DNA from: Plantago ovata
Taxonomy: Eukaryota > Streptophyta > Magnoliopsida > Lamiales > Plantaginaceae
Direction: 5' to 3'
NCBI GenBank assembly: GCA_028274465.1
Contig: CM051457.1
Span: forward strand, 71,274,496 to 71,338,495
DNA length: 64,000 bases
Shown here: positions 42,692-56,210 of the stretch, one piece after another
How positions within the stretch are numbered: the stretch's first letter is position 1
How the letters are laid out: every line of letters begins with the position of its first letter
The notes under the pieces: generated by a model
Told to the model about the DNA's origin: nothing
Seen by the model: the letters and a program-made list of their open reading frames with translations, nothing else
The model's database searches: none
Position numbers and translations under genes: made by a program

Positions 42692-44013
42692 TTAACTACT
42701 TTGCAAAATATATAAACCATTCACCAAGCGAGCCTTTCCATAATACTGATCATTTAATGAAAAATAACAAGTATTATTCGCAAATCGAAAGGAAAAACCC
42801 ATATTGTCTAACAATGGAATGGAAATAATATTTCTGATAATGGATGGAACAAAATAAACATTATCAAGTTCTAAACATTGTCCCGGAGGTAAATCTATCT
42901 TGCTGCGTCCAACGCGTTTGGCTTCAACTGGATTGCCGTTCCCAACATGCAAGTCGATTTCACCTCGCTTGACTAGCCTGTGATCAATTAGCCCCTGCAC
43001 ATTATTACAAATGTGTGAGCCACAGGCTGTATCTAATACCCAACCATTGGAGTCAACAGTAGTCATGTTCATTTCAATAACAAACATACCTGAGCCAGAA
43101 GCTGATGACTTCTTGGCCTGATCTGCCCTAAGCTTAGGGCAATCTTTATTCCAATGTCCTTTCTGCTTACAGAAAAGACATTCATCTGTGCGCACCGTTC
43201 CGCTTCTCTTGAACTTCCTTTTCTGGTTCGGACGCTTAGGCTTATCACTCCAAGTGTTAGCCTTGGCTCCCGACTTTCCCTTACCCTTAGCACCTTTGCA
43301 TTTCGGGTTCGAGTTAGACGGTTGCCCAACAAGCATGATCGACTTTTCCTTCTTAGGAAGAGTTTGATCATATGTCTTCAGCAGATTATGAAGTTCAGGC
43401 AGTGTGACGTCTTTCGCATTCATCGTGTAATTAATGATGAACTGCGAATACGAACTCGGCAATGATTGAAGGACAAAGATCACCATGATCTTGTTCTCTA
43501 GCTTAACGCCGGCATTGGCAAGCTTTTCAAAGAGACCAATCATTTTGAGAACATGCTCAGACATGTTCCCTCCTTCACTGAGCTTGCACCTGTGTATGTC
43601 TTTGATCAAATCAAATTCAACACTTCTAGCTGTCGTCTTAAAGAGCGACTCAAGATGTTTCAACATCTCATACGGCAACATGCTTTCATGTTGCCTCTGC
43701 AGCTCATTGCTCATTGCCGCCAGCATAATACACTGCGCGGACTTAGCATCCTCAAGATGCTTATCAGACCTTGCCTTGTTGGCTTGATTCCAAGCAGCAA
43801 CCTGATCGGCAGTCTGATTTCGGGGCACACGGGAATGACCTCGTCCAAGACGTACTCAATCTTTTCGTACCTCAGCACCAAACGTATATTCCTGATCCAA
43901 TCTAGGAAGTTTGGTCCGGTTAAAATTTTCTTCTCCAAGACAGCACGGAGCGAGATACTCGCCATATCTAATATCCTAAGGAGAAATAATATAGAACGAA
44001 AACAATAAATCAA
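42692..44013 (-). pseudogene. D internal 3: gag and protease
   Basis: The gag start is in the ORF 44013-43711, which slips near 43820 (one T missing in a T run) into the ORF 43828-42692. The latter holds gag, the intact knuckle CLFCKQKGHWNKDC, protease DTACGSH and GAG-pre-integrase up to the TAA at 42692. Confidence 0.92.
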
Positions 44014-45688
<1,675 letters not shown>

Positions 45689-45689
45689 C

Positions 45690-47776
45690 TGTAAGAAAAT
45701 ATTGTTAGAGTTACCCCTAGGGTACGCAGCGGAATTTTAAAATATTTATTAACATACTGGTTAACTGATTATGCATATGTCGTATATATATAAACACGTC
45801 AATTAGAAGACTAACCTTACTTCCAAAGCAGCTTCCAAGTCTTCGTAATATTCCGGTGTATCTTCTCCTTCGTCGAAGTCGAAGATACCTACAATACTCT
45901 GTATATCTGCAAGACAATAAGAGTTAGTTTCCAGCTCCTAGAACCTCAACCTTGGTATCCACGGATGAACAGCCTATCGGAAGAATGCTAGGATATTCTT
46001 TATGTGACCAAGAAGACGGGGCGGCAATTCCCTCCGGTGGCGGTGTGCGCGCGCGTGAGGCTAAGGGAGGAGGGGAGAGTTTTATTTTCTCTAAGAAAAC
46101 TGGGTAGAATGACTGTGAAAGTCTATGTCTGAAACTGTATTTCAAAATCGTATGTAAAACTCTCTCTAATAGTCCACTATATATAGTAGTCTATAGAAGC
46201 CTAAAGCATAAGCAATTAGACTTCGTAAAGGAATAAGAATCTAATTCTTATCGCACAAGGAAACCAATATCAAGTCTAGATTCATTCCCAAGCAAATCAA
46301 AACTCAATCAGGAAAATCTAACTTATCCCTTGGACTTCTAAAAGAGGAAGGAGTCGAACTCCTTCCCCTACTCAGCCACGCGCGCGCGCGCCCCTGTCCT
46401 ACGGGACATGGGTCCCACTTATATTTCTAAGGCAATCCAAACTCCAAGTAGATTTTGCCCAAGTGCATATGTTAATTCTAAATTAACATATCCTTTACAA
46501 TCAAACCTCCATTATATTTCCAAAATATAATCTTTAATTGTATTTACATAAAATACAATTAATTAGCCAATTCAATTAATAATTCCAAATCATTAATTGA
46601 GCCACCAAATATTATAATTAATTCCAAATCAATTATAATCCATCAATCATAATTAATTCCAAATTAATTGCGATTCCATCTTCAAGGATATTCTGATAGG
46701 CTGAATCACCACATAGTGTGACCCATAGGGCCTCATCGTATTAAGCAAGTCCTAGACTAGGCAACATGGAATTCCTAGACGGTTCCATTTGCAATATTAA
46801 TACGTGAAGACGTTTGAGAGGTTTCTCAAAGCTAACCCTTTCGTTGCGAAGCCTGTTGCGCTCAACGCGGCGATGGTAACGTCCCTACATCGGACTTGCT
46901 CGGATGTATCTAGGATCAATGAAGTGTCTATCCCAATAATACATCCACGGGCGTCTCAGGAAGTTGTTTGGTTAAGATATACTTATGGCCATCATAATAT
47001 ATCATTTGCACTGGCCAGTGACTTTACCAACACAACTATGCAGACTACGAGCAGTGCTCTCCTGTGCTACACTTGAGAGATGAATCCTTCACAGAATCAC
47101 TTATCACCCCCATTTGTATTTATCCATAATCCTGGATCGTGTCTTAGGTCAACTGCTTATTCAGAGCTGACATCGACGGGTCCACCAAGGATATGGAGCA
47201 ACAAATGTGATGATAAAGTCCTATAAGTGCAAAGGACGAATGGCATCACTTCGACAACTCACCGGTTCCCATAGACACGTCGGTGTAGAGTATACATCGA
47301 TGGGAGTGTCCGGTTGGTACTTCCATTGTTCGATAAAGCTTCTTCGAACAACTATGCGCAGTTATGGGAACGTTCCTTGATTGTCCAACAATCCGTTCCG
47401 TGGCCGTGGGATCGGCTCACACTTTCTCCAACAAATATAACCTCCACGCATACTAGTCTTGTCAGGTTCATTCAGACCCCCACATCCGAGATGTACCACG
47501 ACTAGGGAGAGTTTGGGATAGATGATAACTCACATAGCTCCCACTAACTGTGTGATCGGTCATCTATCCAAGGGGACATGTTTAATATCAATACAGACAA
47601 CAATATAGATATGACATGCTGCAGCCTGGTGTAATATAAATATGAAAGCGATACTCAACAGTAAAATGAAACAAACATATATTATATTACGTTGACCTGT
47701 GTAATAGTACATATATGTCCTCTACAAGGGCACCATGCCCTTAGTAAGGACTGTCTCTAGGACATATACACTATCA
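45690..47776 (-). repeat. D LTR4 (outermost 5' LTR of array)
   Basis: 2087 bp, TGTAAGAAAA to CACTATCA, followed by TSD GTATT (47777-47781) and then by S additional-ORF sequence. Confidence 0.93.
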
Positions 47777-47781
47777 GTATT

Positions 47782-48298
47782 ACCAAAAACTTTAACTACC
47801 TGCTGAGCAGGAAGTGTTGATTCTGGTGCAGAGGCTTCAGCAACCGTCTAACTTGTATCTTGAGAAGTCTGTAGAGAAATCATAATATTAGCAAAAGATT
47901 GAGTTTCAGAAAGTGAAGATTTGCTGATGGTTGAGTTAACTACCTGCTGAAGAAGGACAGGTTGTGGCTCAGTCCTTTCAGCAATAACAACTTCTTCAGT
48001 TTCTGGGACTGTTTCTTCAGTAGACTTCTTTGCTTGCTCTGCTTGAGAATGCTGTGCGGTTTCAGCAATCTCCCTTGTCTCTGAAATGGCAAGTTGAGCA
48101 GAAGCATCTTGACCCTTAAGCTCACTGCTTGTCATAAATACATCGATTGATTTGTTGGATGTTTCTTCAATATCCAACTCCATTTGAAGGCTTATTTCTT
48201 CCAGCACAAGGTGAACTTTATCAATTGATGTCTTTGGTGAACTGGGGCCAGTATTCTCAGCATTACGAGATGCGTCGTCGAATAATGCTTCTTGTGTT
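47782..48298 (-). pseudogene. S additional ORF, piece between D array and B
   Basis: Contains the open stretch 48207-47848 (119 codons): Glu/Ser/Gln-rich with EIAETAQHSQAEQAKKSTEE, like the pieces at 12.9-15.9 kb. It is cut by D on one side and by B on the other. Confidence 0.7.
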
Positions 48299-49569
48299 TG
48301 ATGAATGTGTATTTTACACTTTCATTCGAGTCTTTTTCACCTATTTTAGCTATCCTCTAAGATAATTTAGCTATATTTTAATACATTTTATTAGAATAGT
48401 GTCACGTTTCCCTTTCGATTTTATTTTACAGGTTTTGGTTGAAATTCGAAGATTTCCGGGCAATTATATTGAAGTTGACAAGGAATTGGTGTTCCAGAAG
48501 CATATTTGGAGTATCTGAAGGTTTCCAGATAGGATTTGAAGTCTAGGGGCCGAATCTGGAGGTTAGAGGGCTACTAGAAGTCAGAAACCGAGTCCGAAAA
48601 GGTGAAGAAATCCAAAAACGCGTCGAAAACGCGGAATTCCGCGAGAAAAACTCGGGGTGAACCGCCGCATGGCTGGGGCGAACCGCCCCGTGGTTTTTCA
48701 GGGCCTATATATAGTGCTCAGTTTTTCTCCGAAAATCATATCTTTCCAGACCTACTTTCTCACCTCTCTCTATAGTTTTAGGTAGGAACTTCCAAGGGCC
48801 TGTCCTGGGAGTTCCGTAGCTTAGGGGATACTTTTTCATAGCAGTTTGGAGCTCGTAGGATCGCAATCATCGGAGATTGACAACCTTCGGTAACTTTTTA
48901 TCTTACAGTTTTATTCTACTAATTTTATTATATTCTTTCAACATGTTTTCTTCTATGATTTCTGTTGATTGCATGCCTATTATAAGTAGCTAAACTTATC
49001 GTTGGTGGTAGTATGTGAATTCTTAGCGAAGGGAAGATAATCATGCTAATGGCTATATTGCGCATTATACTCCGTGTCATTGCTTTATTTCGTTGATCAG
49101 TTGTAACAAAAATTCTCGTATGTTGTATTAATTATTATGTACAATTGGACACTTGTCGACCTTCAGACCAATTATCTTCGTAGTGTTGAATAATTACGGA
49201 ACACATTAGGACAATCGTGATTGACTTGTCAGACAAATTATCTTCGTAGTGCTTAATATTTGCAACAGGACACTAGATTGATTCAAAGATCTCTATGCAA
49301 GACCGAGGAATTTATGCATGATTATCGACCCGTTATGTTAAGAAGAACCATAATATCACCAATCTCCATTATCTGCTAGAAACCCCTCTGCTATCTGATT
49401 GCTGTTTTTATATTCTAAATAAGATTTGATAAAGCTAGTTATAGTCCTGAGAGAACGACACTCGAGTCATTCTACTGCTACACTACGGTTTTCGTTGTAG
49501 TTGTGGATTGCCTTTGGCTAATTACAAATTTATTTGCTTGAATTCGGAGCACGACATCCGCGTTCATCA
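48299..49569 (+). repeat. 5' LTR of B
   Basis: 1271 bp, TGATGAATGTG to GTTCATCA. Promoter-like segment: palindrome 48675-48689 (GGGGCG / CGCCCC around AAC), then TATATATAG at 48706-48714. Confidence 0.94.
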
Positions 49570-49572
49570 AAT

Positions 49573-49590
49573 TGGCGCCGTTGCCGGAGA
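49573..49590 (+). other. Primer binding site of B (tRNA-Asp type)
   Basis: TGGCGCCGTTGCCGGAGA, three bases after the LTR, as in A with one change (GGAGA for GGGGA). Confidence 0.87.
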
Positions 49591-49738
49591 CTATACTCCT
49601 TTTTTCTGTTTAATTTGTTTATATTTACAGCTTTAGATTCCTAATTCTACTAGTTTTAGGTTTTCTTTTTAATCTCTCTCTGATACTGCTTTCCTAGTCT
49701 ATTTCTAATCACCTTTCCTAGTCTGTTACAGATAGTGT

Positions 49739-51898
49739 ATGCCGCATACACGTTCTGCAGGAACACCGCTTGCTGATTCAATTGCTGAGATCGACAGAGT
49801 CTACCACCAGAGAAGACGACTACTTGAAAGGCGCGCACTAGAGGAAATAGAGGAAACCAATTTCTCTGAATCTCTACTCAGTGTCTTCAAGGAAATCGAC
49901 GGAATGGCAGAAGCTAGAGCACTGAAGGCATGGGTACAACCCACCAAGGATCGTATGAGGGGACCGGCGATAGTTCTTTCGTCTGCAACCCAAGATCTGG
50001 AGATCAAGAACCACGCATTCCAACAACTTCCGAGGTTCTATGGCTTATCAAGGGAAGATGTGATGGGGTACTTGCACGATATCGATGATTTCGTCAACCA
50101 ACTCCCACGACCCGGAGTTGACATAAAAACGGATGAGTTGAGGATGAAGGTTTTTGCTATGGGAATTGGCGACACAACCAAGTCATGGCTGAGTTCTCTT
50201 CCAGCAGGCTCGCTGGACACTTGGGAAAAGGTTTTTTCAGCTTTCATGGAAAAATACTTCCCTCACACCTTGACTACCGCGCTTAAGGCGCAAATCACTG
50301 GATTCAAGCAGGACTATGATGAGACCATCTACACCGCGTTCGAGAGGTCCCAAGATCTCACGAACAAGTGCCCTCACCATGGTTTTGAACTTTCCGACCT
50401 AGTCCAACACTTCTACAATGGACTAACCTTCGAGAACCAACAAGTGGTGGATTTCCAATGCCGAGGCAATATCTGGGAGGAAACCGCAGAAGCCGTCTGG
50501 GCAGTTTTCGAAAGGCTTGCTAAGGGTTCGCAGTTCAAGGACCCAAGAGCAATGGTTAGGAGACGTGGACCTGAAGCTCCACCGACTCAAGAAGCCCCTT
50601 TGTATAGGGGGAATGGGGATCAATTCGAGTGCTTTAGCAACGAATTGAAGCAAGTCCTCAAGAGCGCCACCGGAACAACTGTTTCGAACGAAGTATGCCG
50701 AATATGCAAGAACTATGGGCATGGGGCTCATATGTGTAGATCGGAGCTGGCATACGATGATGGCAACTGGGCTCGAGGAAGTGAAGAAGAAGCCTTTGCT
50801 GCGGAGTTTGGTACTCAAGAAGTTAGCTACGGACAAGACGGTAGGAATCCTCGAGGTGGATTTTGGAGAAGGGGATACCGTAACAATCAAGGATATGCAC
50901 CGGCTAACCAAACTTATGGACCTAACCAAGACCGTAGTAGGCTGAACTATGGTAATGATCACTGCGAAAACCTCTCTCCGAAAGAGCCACCGAAGTCGAA
51001 GTCGGCTCAACTAATGGAGAACTTGCAAAAGATGGTTGATCACACACAAAGTTTTCTCAAACGTTATGAAGAAGACTCCGAGAAGACTAGGGCAAGGCTC
51101 GATAGGTTGGAAGAGAGCACTAGACTTGCCCATCAAAAGATGCAAGAGTTGATCAACCGAGGAGCAAGTAGGGAGCAAGGCAAACTGCCCAGCAACACTG
51201 AGAAGTCGTTGTCCATTAACATAGTGGGTGATCTACCTGTTGAAATCACCATCAAGAAGGTTGTTAAGTGCGAGTGTTGCAAGAAGGAAGAACTTCTACA
51301 GGCTAAGGAAGAAGAGGAGGACCATGGTTCTGACGTAAGTGATGAGGAGCAAGAGGATCCCGAACCACTCCCTAAAAGTTTCGATGTTAAGGTAGGGATT
51401 GGTGAGCTTGAAGATGTCCGTGCCACACTAGACACGGGATCCTACTCAAACATAATTCCTTTGAATGTGTTTGAAAAGAGTAACCTTGGAAAACTATCTG
51501 AGGAAAGAGCTATTGTGCGACTGGCGGATGGATCATTTATGAGACCCGAAGGAGTTGTGAAAAATGTGTTGGTCAAGATTGGTGAAGCATCTGTTTACAC
51601 CAATTTTGTAGTTATGCCGGCGTCTGCACCTGGAACGGGGGATATCATACTCTTAGGGCAACCATTCTTGACTAAACTACGCTCCGTGATGGACATCTAC
51701 CAAAGAAATTGCACCATCGAAGTGGACGTAAAGCAACACATGTTGCACGCCATATCTGATCCACCTGATCCGCCCGATATTTCTTTCACTACTCACTACT
51801 GTGGTCTTGCAGCCTATATTCTTTCTTATTCACAGGTTCGTGGCATGGAGAGGAGATCAATGAAGGGGAAGCCTAGTACCCGCAAAAAGAAGAGATAA
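49739..51898 (+). CDS. B gag-protease polyprotein, intact
   Basis: 719 codons, starting MPHTRSAGTP 170 bp after the LTR. Residues 1-80 are a charged helical head. Residues about 85-290 are a Ty3-type capsid (SWLSSLPAGSLDTW, MEKYFPHTLTTALK, NKCPHHGFELSDL). The zinc knuckle CRICKNYGHGAHMC (CX2CX4HX4C) is near residue 320, and a coiled coil near 420-480. An acidic linker follows, then the aspartic protease with LDTGSYSNIIP near residue 565 and ILLGQPFL near 638. It ends in a basic tail. Unlike A, the protease has the standard DTG triad and gag has a full knuckle, so B's ORF is not simply a deleted copy of A's. The absence of frameshifts suggests recent selection or recent insertion. Confidence 0.95.
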   Translation: MPHTRSAGTPLADSIAEIDRVYHQRRRLLERRALEEIEETNFSESLLSVFKEIDGMAEARALKAWVQPTKDRMRGPAIVLSSATQDLEIKNHAFQQLPRFYGLSREDVMGYLHDIDDFVNQLPRPGVDIKTDELRMKVFAMGIGDTTKSWLSSLPAGSLDTWEKVFSAFMEKYFPHTLTTALKAQITGFKQDYDETIYTAFERSQDLTNKCPHHGFELSDLVQHFYNGLTFENQQVVDFQCRGNIWEETAEAVWAVFERLAKGSQFKDPRAMVRRRGPEAPPTQEAPLYRGNGDQFECFSNELKQVLKSATGTTVSNEVCRICKNYGHGAHMCRSELAYDDGNWARGSEEEAFAAEFGTQEVSYGQDGRNPRGGFWRRGYRNNQGYAPANQTYGPNQDRSRLNYGNDHCENLSPKEPPKSKSAQLMENLQKMVDHTQSFLKRYEEDSEKTRARLDRLEESTRLAHQKMQELINRGASREQGKLPSNTEKSLSINIVGDLPVEITIKKVVKCECCKKEELLQAKEEEEDHGSDVSDEEQEDPEPLPKSFDVKVGIGELEDVRATLDTGSYSNIIPLNVFEKSNLGKLSEERAIVRLADGSFMRPEGVVKNVLVKIGEASVYTNFVVMPASAPGTGDIILLGQPFLTKLRSVMDIYQRNCTIEVDVKQHMLHAISDPPDPPDISFTTHYCGLAAYILSYSQVRGMERRSMKGKPSTRKKKR

Positions 51899-53470
51899 GC
51901 GCAGACAGGAGTCAAGTCAAAGACTTTAAACAATGGCGCTATCCGGGAGGCAACCCGGAGATTTTATCGCTTTCTTTACCGCTTTAAATTTTATCTCACG
52001 AGTTTGATTGAGTATTATAGGTCACTTATACAAGCATTAGCTCTCACCTTGGATCCACTTTCGACGTTCGGGACGAGCGACGACGTTCAGGTTTGGGGAG
52101 GAGGATATCGCTGGTTATCTCTATACTTATCTTGCTTATGATAAAATCGTGAAGTTTTTTGCATTTGCACGTTTACTGCTTTCCTAGGATAGTCTTGCAT
52201 GTTTTATATGGAGTTTATTGCCGAATTTTTTGAACTTTTTTATTGGGTAGATCAACTAACTATGCCATTAATCGTATGCTTCATCTCTATGAATTTATTT
52301 GAGGTTTTTCTCGCTTGGCTTGTCACATTTATGTATTGCATTTAGTTAAGCTTGGTAGTCTCGACATCACTTAGTGGTGTTTTCTCTACTGCGGTTCACG
52401 AAGGCCTTTATAATAGGATGATGCCTGTTAGGGTCTTATGGTTGTTTTCCCGATTAATTATGTACCTAAGAGGCAACAAGTCTTCACCATGCTTTGAGAT
52501 TGCTAAATGCCTAGGAAGGAGGTAGCGTGAGGTTGTGTGATCCTTTGTTTATAACCTATTCTGCCGAATAGGTTTGGGGAGGGGGTTACACCGTCATAGA
52601 CTTGTTTCTGTTTTTCATTTTGTATCTTGGGTTTGTTTTTCTTTTTCCGTAAATTTTGTACTCCAACCTATTCTTTCGAATAGGTTTGGGGAAGTCGTAT
52701 GAGTCATTTTATTTTCCTCTTTGTTATGCTACTGCTGGCTAAAAAAAATCGAAAAAAAAGAAAGAAAAAAAGATTCCAGAAAAATAGAAAAAATCTGGAA
52801 AGAAAAAAAAGAAAAGAAAAAAAAGAAAAGACCCCAAAAAAGCAAAACAAGGGTCCAAAAAGAAAGCCAAATAGCAGATAGCAAAGTGTTGAGTCTTTTC
52901 CCATTCTTGTAATGTTCGTAATCGTGTTTTTCTATTTTTTGTCTTTTGTTCTTGAGTGTCATCTGTTCTAGACCACCCTCGTCCTGCCATTCAGGAAGTG
53001 GTGAATAGCTTAAGACTTTACTTTAGAGATGGGTAGAATAGGGGACTGTTATCTTTTATAGGGAACCCTCCTTCGTTTGATGAGAGCCAGTACTGGTTCG
53101 ACCTCTTTGAGGGAAAGTCTTAACATGGTGGAACAGTAGTAAGTCCTCAGTTTCATAGGCACGGGACAACCATTCGTATCTTAGCATGCTTCATTACGTC
53201 GTCACTGACTAGGTCCAGGTAGAGAATGTTACGAGAGATTATCTTGTCTTGACATAAGTGCTTATGTGGATGTGTATAAGTCAATCGATGTATTCTTCAA
53301 CCTATATTCATGCTTTGATTTATATGGTTTTTGTTCATATGTTATTTGATAGATTCAGTAGATTAGTTCATTTTATTTGGCATGAAACTCCATTTTGTGT
53401 CTTGCATGTTTTTTGTATTAGAGTCTAGCTTAGTTGCTTGAGGACAAGCAAAGGTTCGGCTTGGGGAGTT
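51899..53470 (+). other. B 3' UTR
   Basis: No gene. Holds a hairpin TCCGGG / CCCGGA around AGGCAA (51942-51959), a PPT-like GGTTTGGGGAGG (about 52091), two hairpin/PPT modules (52553-52574 and 52665-52686), an A-rich purine tract (52738-52870) and the PPT (about 53455-53468). From about 51995 it aligns to the A 3' UTR. Confidence 0.85.
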
Positions 53471-54743
53471 TGATGAATGTGTATTTTACACTTTCATTCG
53501 AGTCTTTTTCACCTATTTTAGCTATCCTCTATGATAATTTAGCTATATTTTAATACATTTTATTAGAATAGTGTCACGTTTCCCTTTAGATTTTATTTTA
53601 CAGGTTTTGGTTGAAATTCGAAGATTTCCGGGCAATTATATTGAAGTTGACATGGAATTGGTGTTCCAAAAGCCTATTTGGAGTATCTGAAGGTTTCCGG
53701 ATAGGATTTGAAGTCCAGGGGCCGAATGTGGAGGTTAGAGGGCTACTAGAAGTCAAAAACCGAGTCCGAAAAGGTGAAGAAATCCAAAAACGCGTCGAAA
53801 ACGCGGAATTCCGCGAGAAAAACTCGGGGGCGAACTGCCGCATGGCTGGGGCGAACCGCCCCGTGGTTTTTCGGGGCCTATATATAGTGCTCAGTTTTTC
53901 TCCGAAAATCATATCTTTCCAGACCTACTTTCTCACCTCTCTCTATAGTTTTAGGTAGGAACTTCCCGGGGCCTGTCCTGGGAGTTCCGTAGCTTAGGGG
54001 ATACTTTTTCATAGCAGTTTGGAGCTCGTAGGAACGCAATCATCCGTTGATTGACAACCTTCGGTAACTTTGTATCTTACTGTTTTATTCTACTTATTTT
54101 ATTATATTCTTTCACCATGTTTTCTTCTATGATTTCTGTTGATTGCATGCCTATTATGAGTAGCTAAACTTATCGTTGGTGGTAGTATGTGAATTCTTAG
54201 CGAAGGGAAGATAATCATGCTAATGGCTATATCGCGCATTATACTCCGTGTCATTGCTTTATTTCGTTGATCAGTTGTAACCAAAATTCTCGTATGTTGT
54301 ATTAATTATTATGCACAATTGGACACTTGTCGACCTTCAGACCAATTATCTTCGTAGTGTTGAATAATTACTGAACACATTAGGACAATCGTGATTGACT
54401 TGTCAGACCAATTATCTTCGTAGTGCTTAATATTTGCAACAGGACACTAGATTGATTCAAAGATCTCTATGCAAGACTGAGGAATTTATGCATGATTATC
54501 GACCCGTTATGTTAAGAAGGACCATACTATCACCAATCTCCAGTATCTGCTAGTAACCCCTCTGCTATCTGATTGCTGTTTTTATATTCTAAATTAGATT
54601 TGATAAAGCTAGTTATAGTCCTGAGAGAACGACACTCGAGTCATTCTACAGCTACACTACGGTTTTCGTTGTAGTTGTGGATTGCCTTTGGCTAATTACA
54701 AATTTATTTGCTTGAATTCGGAGCACGACATCCGCGTTCATCA
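53471..54743 (+). repeat. 3' LTR of B
   Basis: 1273 bp, partner of 48299-49569, with palindrome 53848-53862 before the TATA box. Ends GTTCATCA, then TSD GTGTT. Confidence 0.94.
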
Positions 54744-54748
54744 GTGTT

Positions 54749-54843
54749 GTTTCAACAACCTCTGGGACTTTGCTCTTTTTCAGCAAGATTCTGCTTGTCT
54801 TTTAGAACTTTGCTCTTTTTCAGCAAGAGGTTCTATTGTTAGT
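54749..54843 (-). pseudogene. S additional ORF fragment next to gap
   Basis: Bases about 54785-54843 repeat 13862-13920 (protein LTIEPLAEKEQSSKRQAES) almost exactly. A 20-bp piece (ACTTTGCTCTTTTTCAGCAA) occurs twice within it. Either the ORF has an internal repeat or this is a misplaced assembly end. Confidence 0.65.
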
Positions 54844-54943
54844 NNNNNNNNNNNNNNNNNNNNNNNNNNNNNNNNNNNNNNNNNNNNNNNNNNNNNNNNN
54901 NNNNNNNNNNNNNNNNNNNNNNNNNNNNNNNNNNNNNNNNNNN
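54844..54943. other. Assembly gap (100 N)
   Basis: Placeholder between the RNase H end of S and its additional ORF. Confidence 1.
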
Positions 54944-56100
54944 ATCTAGTACCCAAAACCTGACAGTTCCAGAGGTAGTTTTTCTTCAAAATTGATCCCT
55001 CCATGATGCAGCATCAGAATAACCAACCATTCAAGTCCAGTTGCTTTAGGAATACATAATCCAACATTGACTGTACCTTTGACATATTTCAGTATCTTAG
55101 TAGTCCTTTTTGTAGTCTGTGGTCCTTGGAATCAGAATTGGAATCTTGTCACACACAAACAGCATACTGAAATGTAGGTCTACTTGTTGTTAAATACAAC
55201 AAGGAACAATGAGCTTCCTATACTTGTGTTCTTCAACACGTTTATCTTCTTTGTATAGCCCAATTTGGTACCAACACCATAGGGATCGTTTCAGATTTCT
55301 CTTCCTCTTTGATCCTAAACTTTGAGACATCTTTTCTTTCGCATACTTTGCTTGATTTATTGAATATTCCATCTTTGAGTTGTTTGACGTTGCAATCCTA
55401 GGAAATAATTCAATTTTCCCATCATACTCATTTCAAATTGTGTTGTCAGAGTTTGGCAAAATCATCACAAAGTTGCTTGTCCAAAAATATGTCATCCACA
55501 TAAATTGAACTAAGAGTATTTTACTCATGGTTCATGGTAAACAAGGTTTTATTCAACCATTCACCTTCTTGAAAACCATTGTCCAGCAAGAACTTAGACC
55601 AAGGTATCATACCAAGCTCTTGGTCTTGCTTTAGACCTAACCACAGCTTTCTGAAGCTTGTATACCAAGCTTGGTTTTTGAGGGAAGTTCAAACCCAGGG
55701 GGTTGTTCTAAAGTAGACTTCTTCAGCAAGTTCACCATCAAAGAATGCACTTTTAACATCCATTTGGTAAACAATGAAGTCCATTGTGAGCAGCAAAAGA
55801 CAAGAAAGCCTAATTGCATCCAATCGTGCAACTGGTGCATAAGACTCATCATAGTCCAATCCTTCAGTCTACAGTAACTGGAGCAACTAAACGTTCTTTG
55901 TTTCTTGTTGTACTTCACAAGACTCACTGAGCTTGTTTCTGAACACCCCCACTTTGTACCAATAGTTTCTTGCCTTCAGCAAGTGGTACAAGTTTCCAGA
56001 CTTGTTCCTTTCAAATTGATCAGTTCTTCTTGCATTGCCTTGATCCATTCAGAATGCTTTAAAGCTTCTTCTATGGTCTTAGGTTCAATTTCTGAAACAT
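54944..56100 (-). pseudogene. S RT and RNase H, many frame slips
   Basis: Copia RT/RNase H recognisable in short pieces: LEQPPGFELPSKTKL (about 55690), INQAKYAKEKM (55350), DEHKYRKLI-like (55215) and the RNase H piece VKGTVNVGL (55080). Compared with the same domain of O, 1-nt indels occur every 50-100 bp. That is out of line with the near-identical S LTRs. Confidence 0.85.
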
Positions 56101-56210
56101 AGCAAGAGAACAATGATTCTACTTCTACTACGACATTTGCTAGTCAGCAAGTCCATTTAGTAGCAGAAACTATTTGGATCTAGTCACTTGGCGTTTATCA
56201 ATATCACCAA

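Larger units (their letters stand above)
48299..54743 (+). mobile_element. Element B: Athila-like non-autonomous LTR element with gag-protease only
   Basis: Perfect TSD GTGTT (48294-48298 and 54744-54748). LTRs 48299-49569 and 53471-54743; Asp-type primer site 49573-49590; one ORF 49739-51898; then a 3' UTR like that of A. Nothing in 51899-53470 resembles RT, RNase H or integrase in any frame. The ORF is intact and the LTRs look near identical, so it is young. It would need enzymes in trans, possibly from an A-like element that shares its UTRs. Confidence 0.93.
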
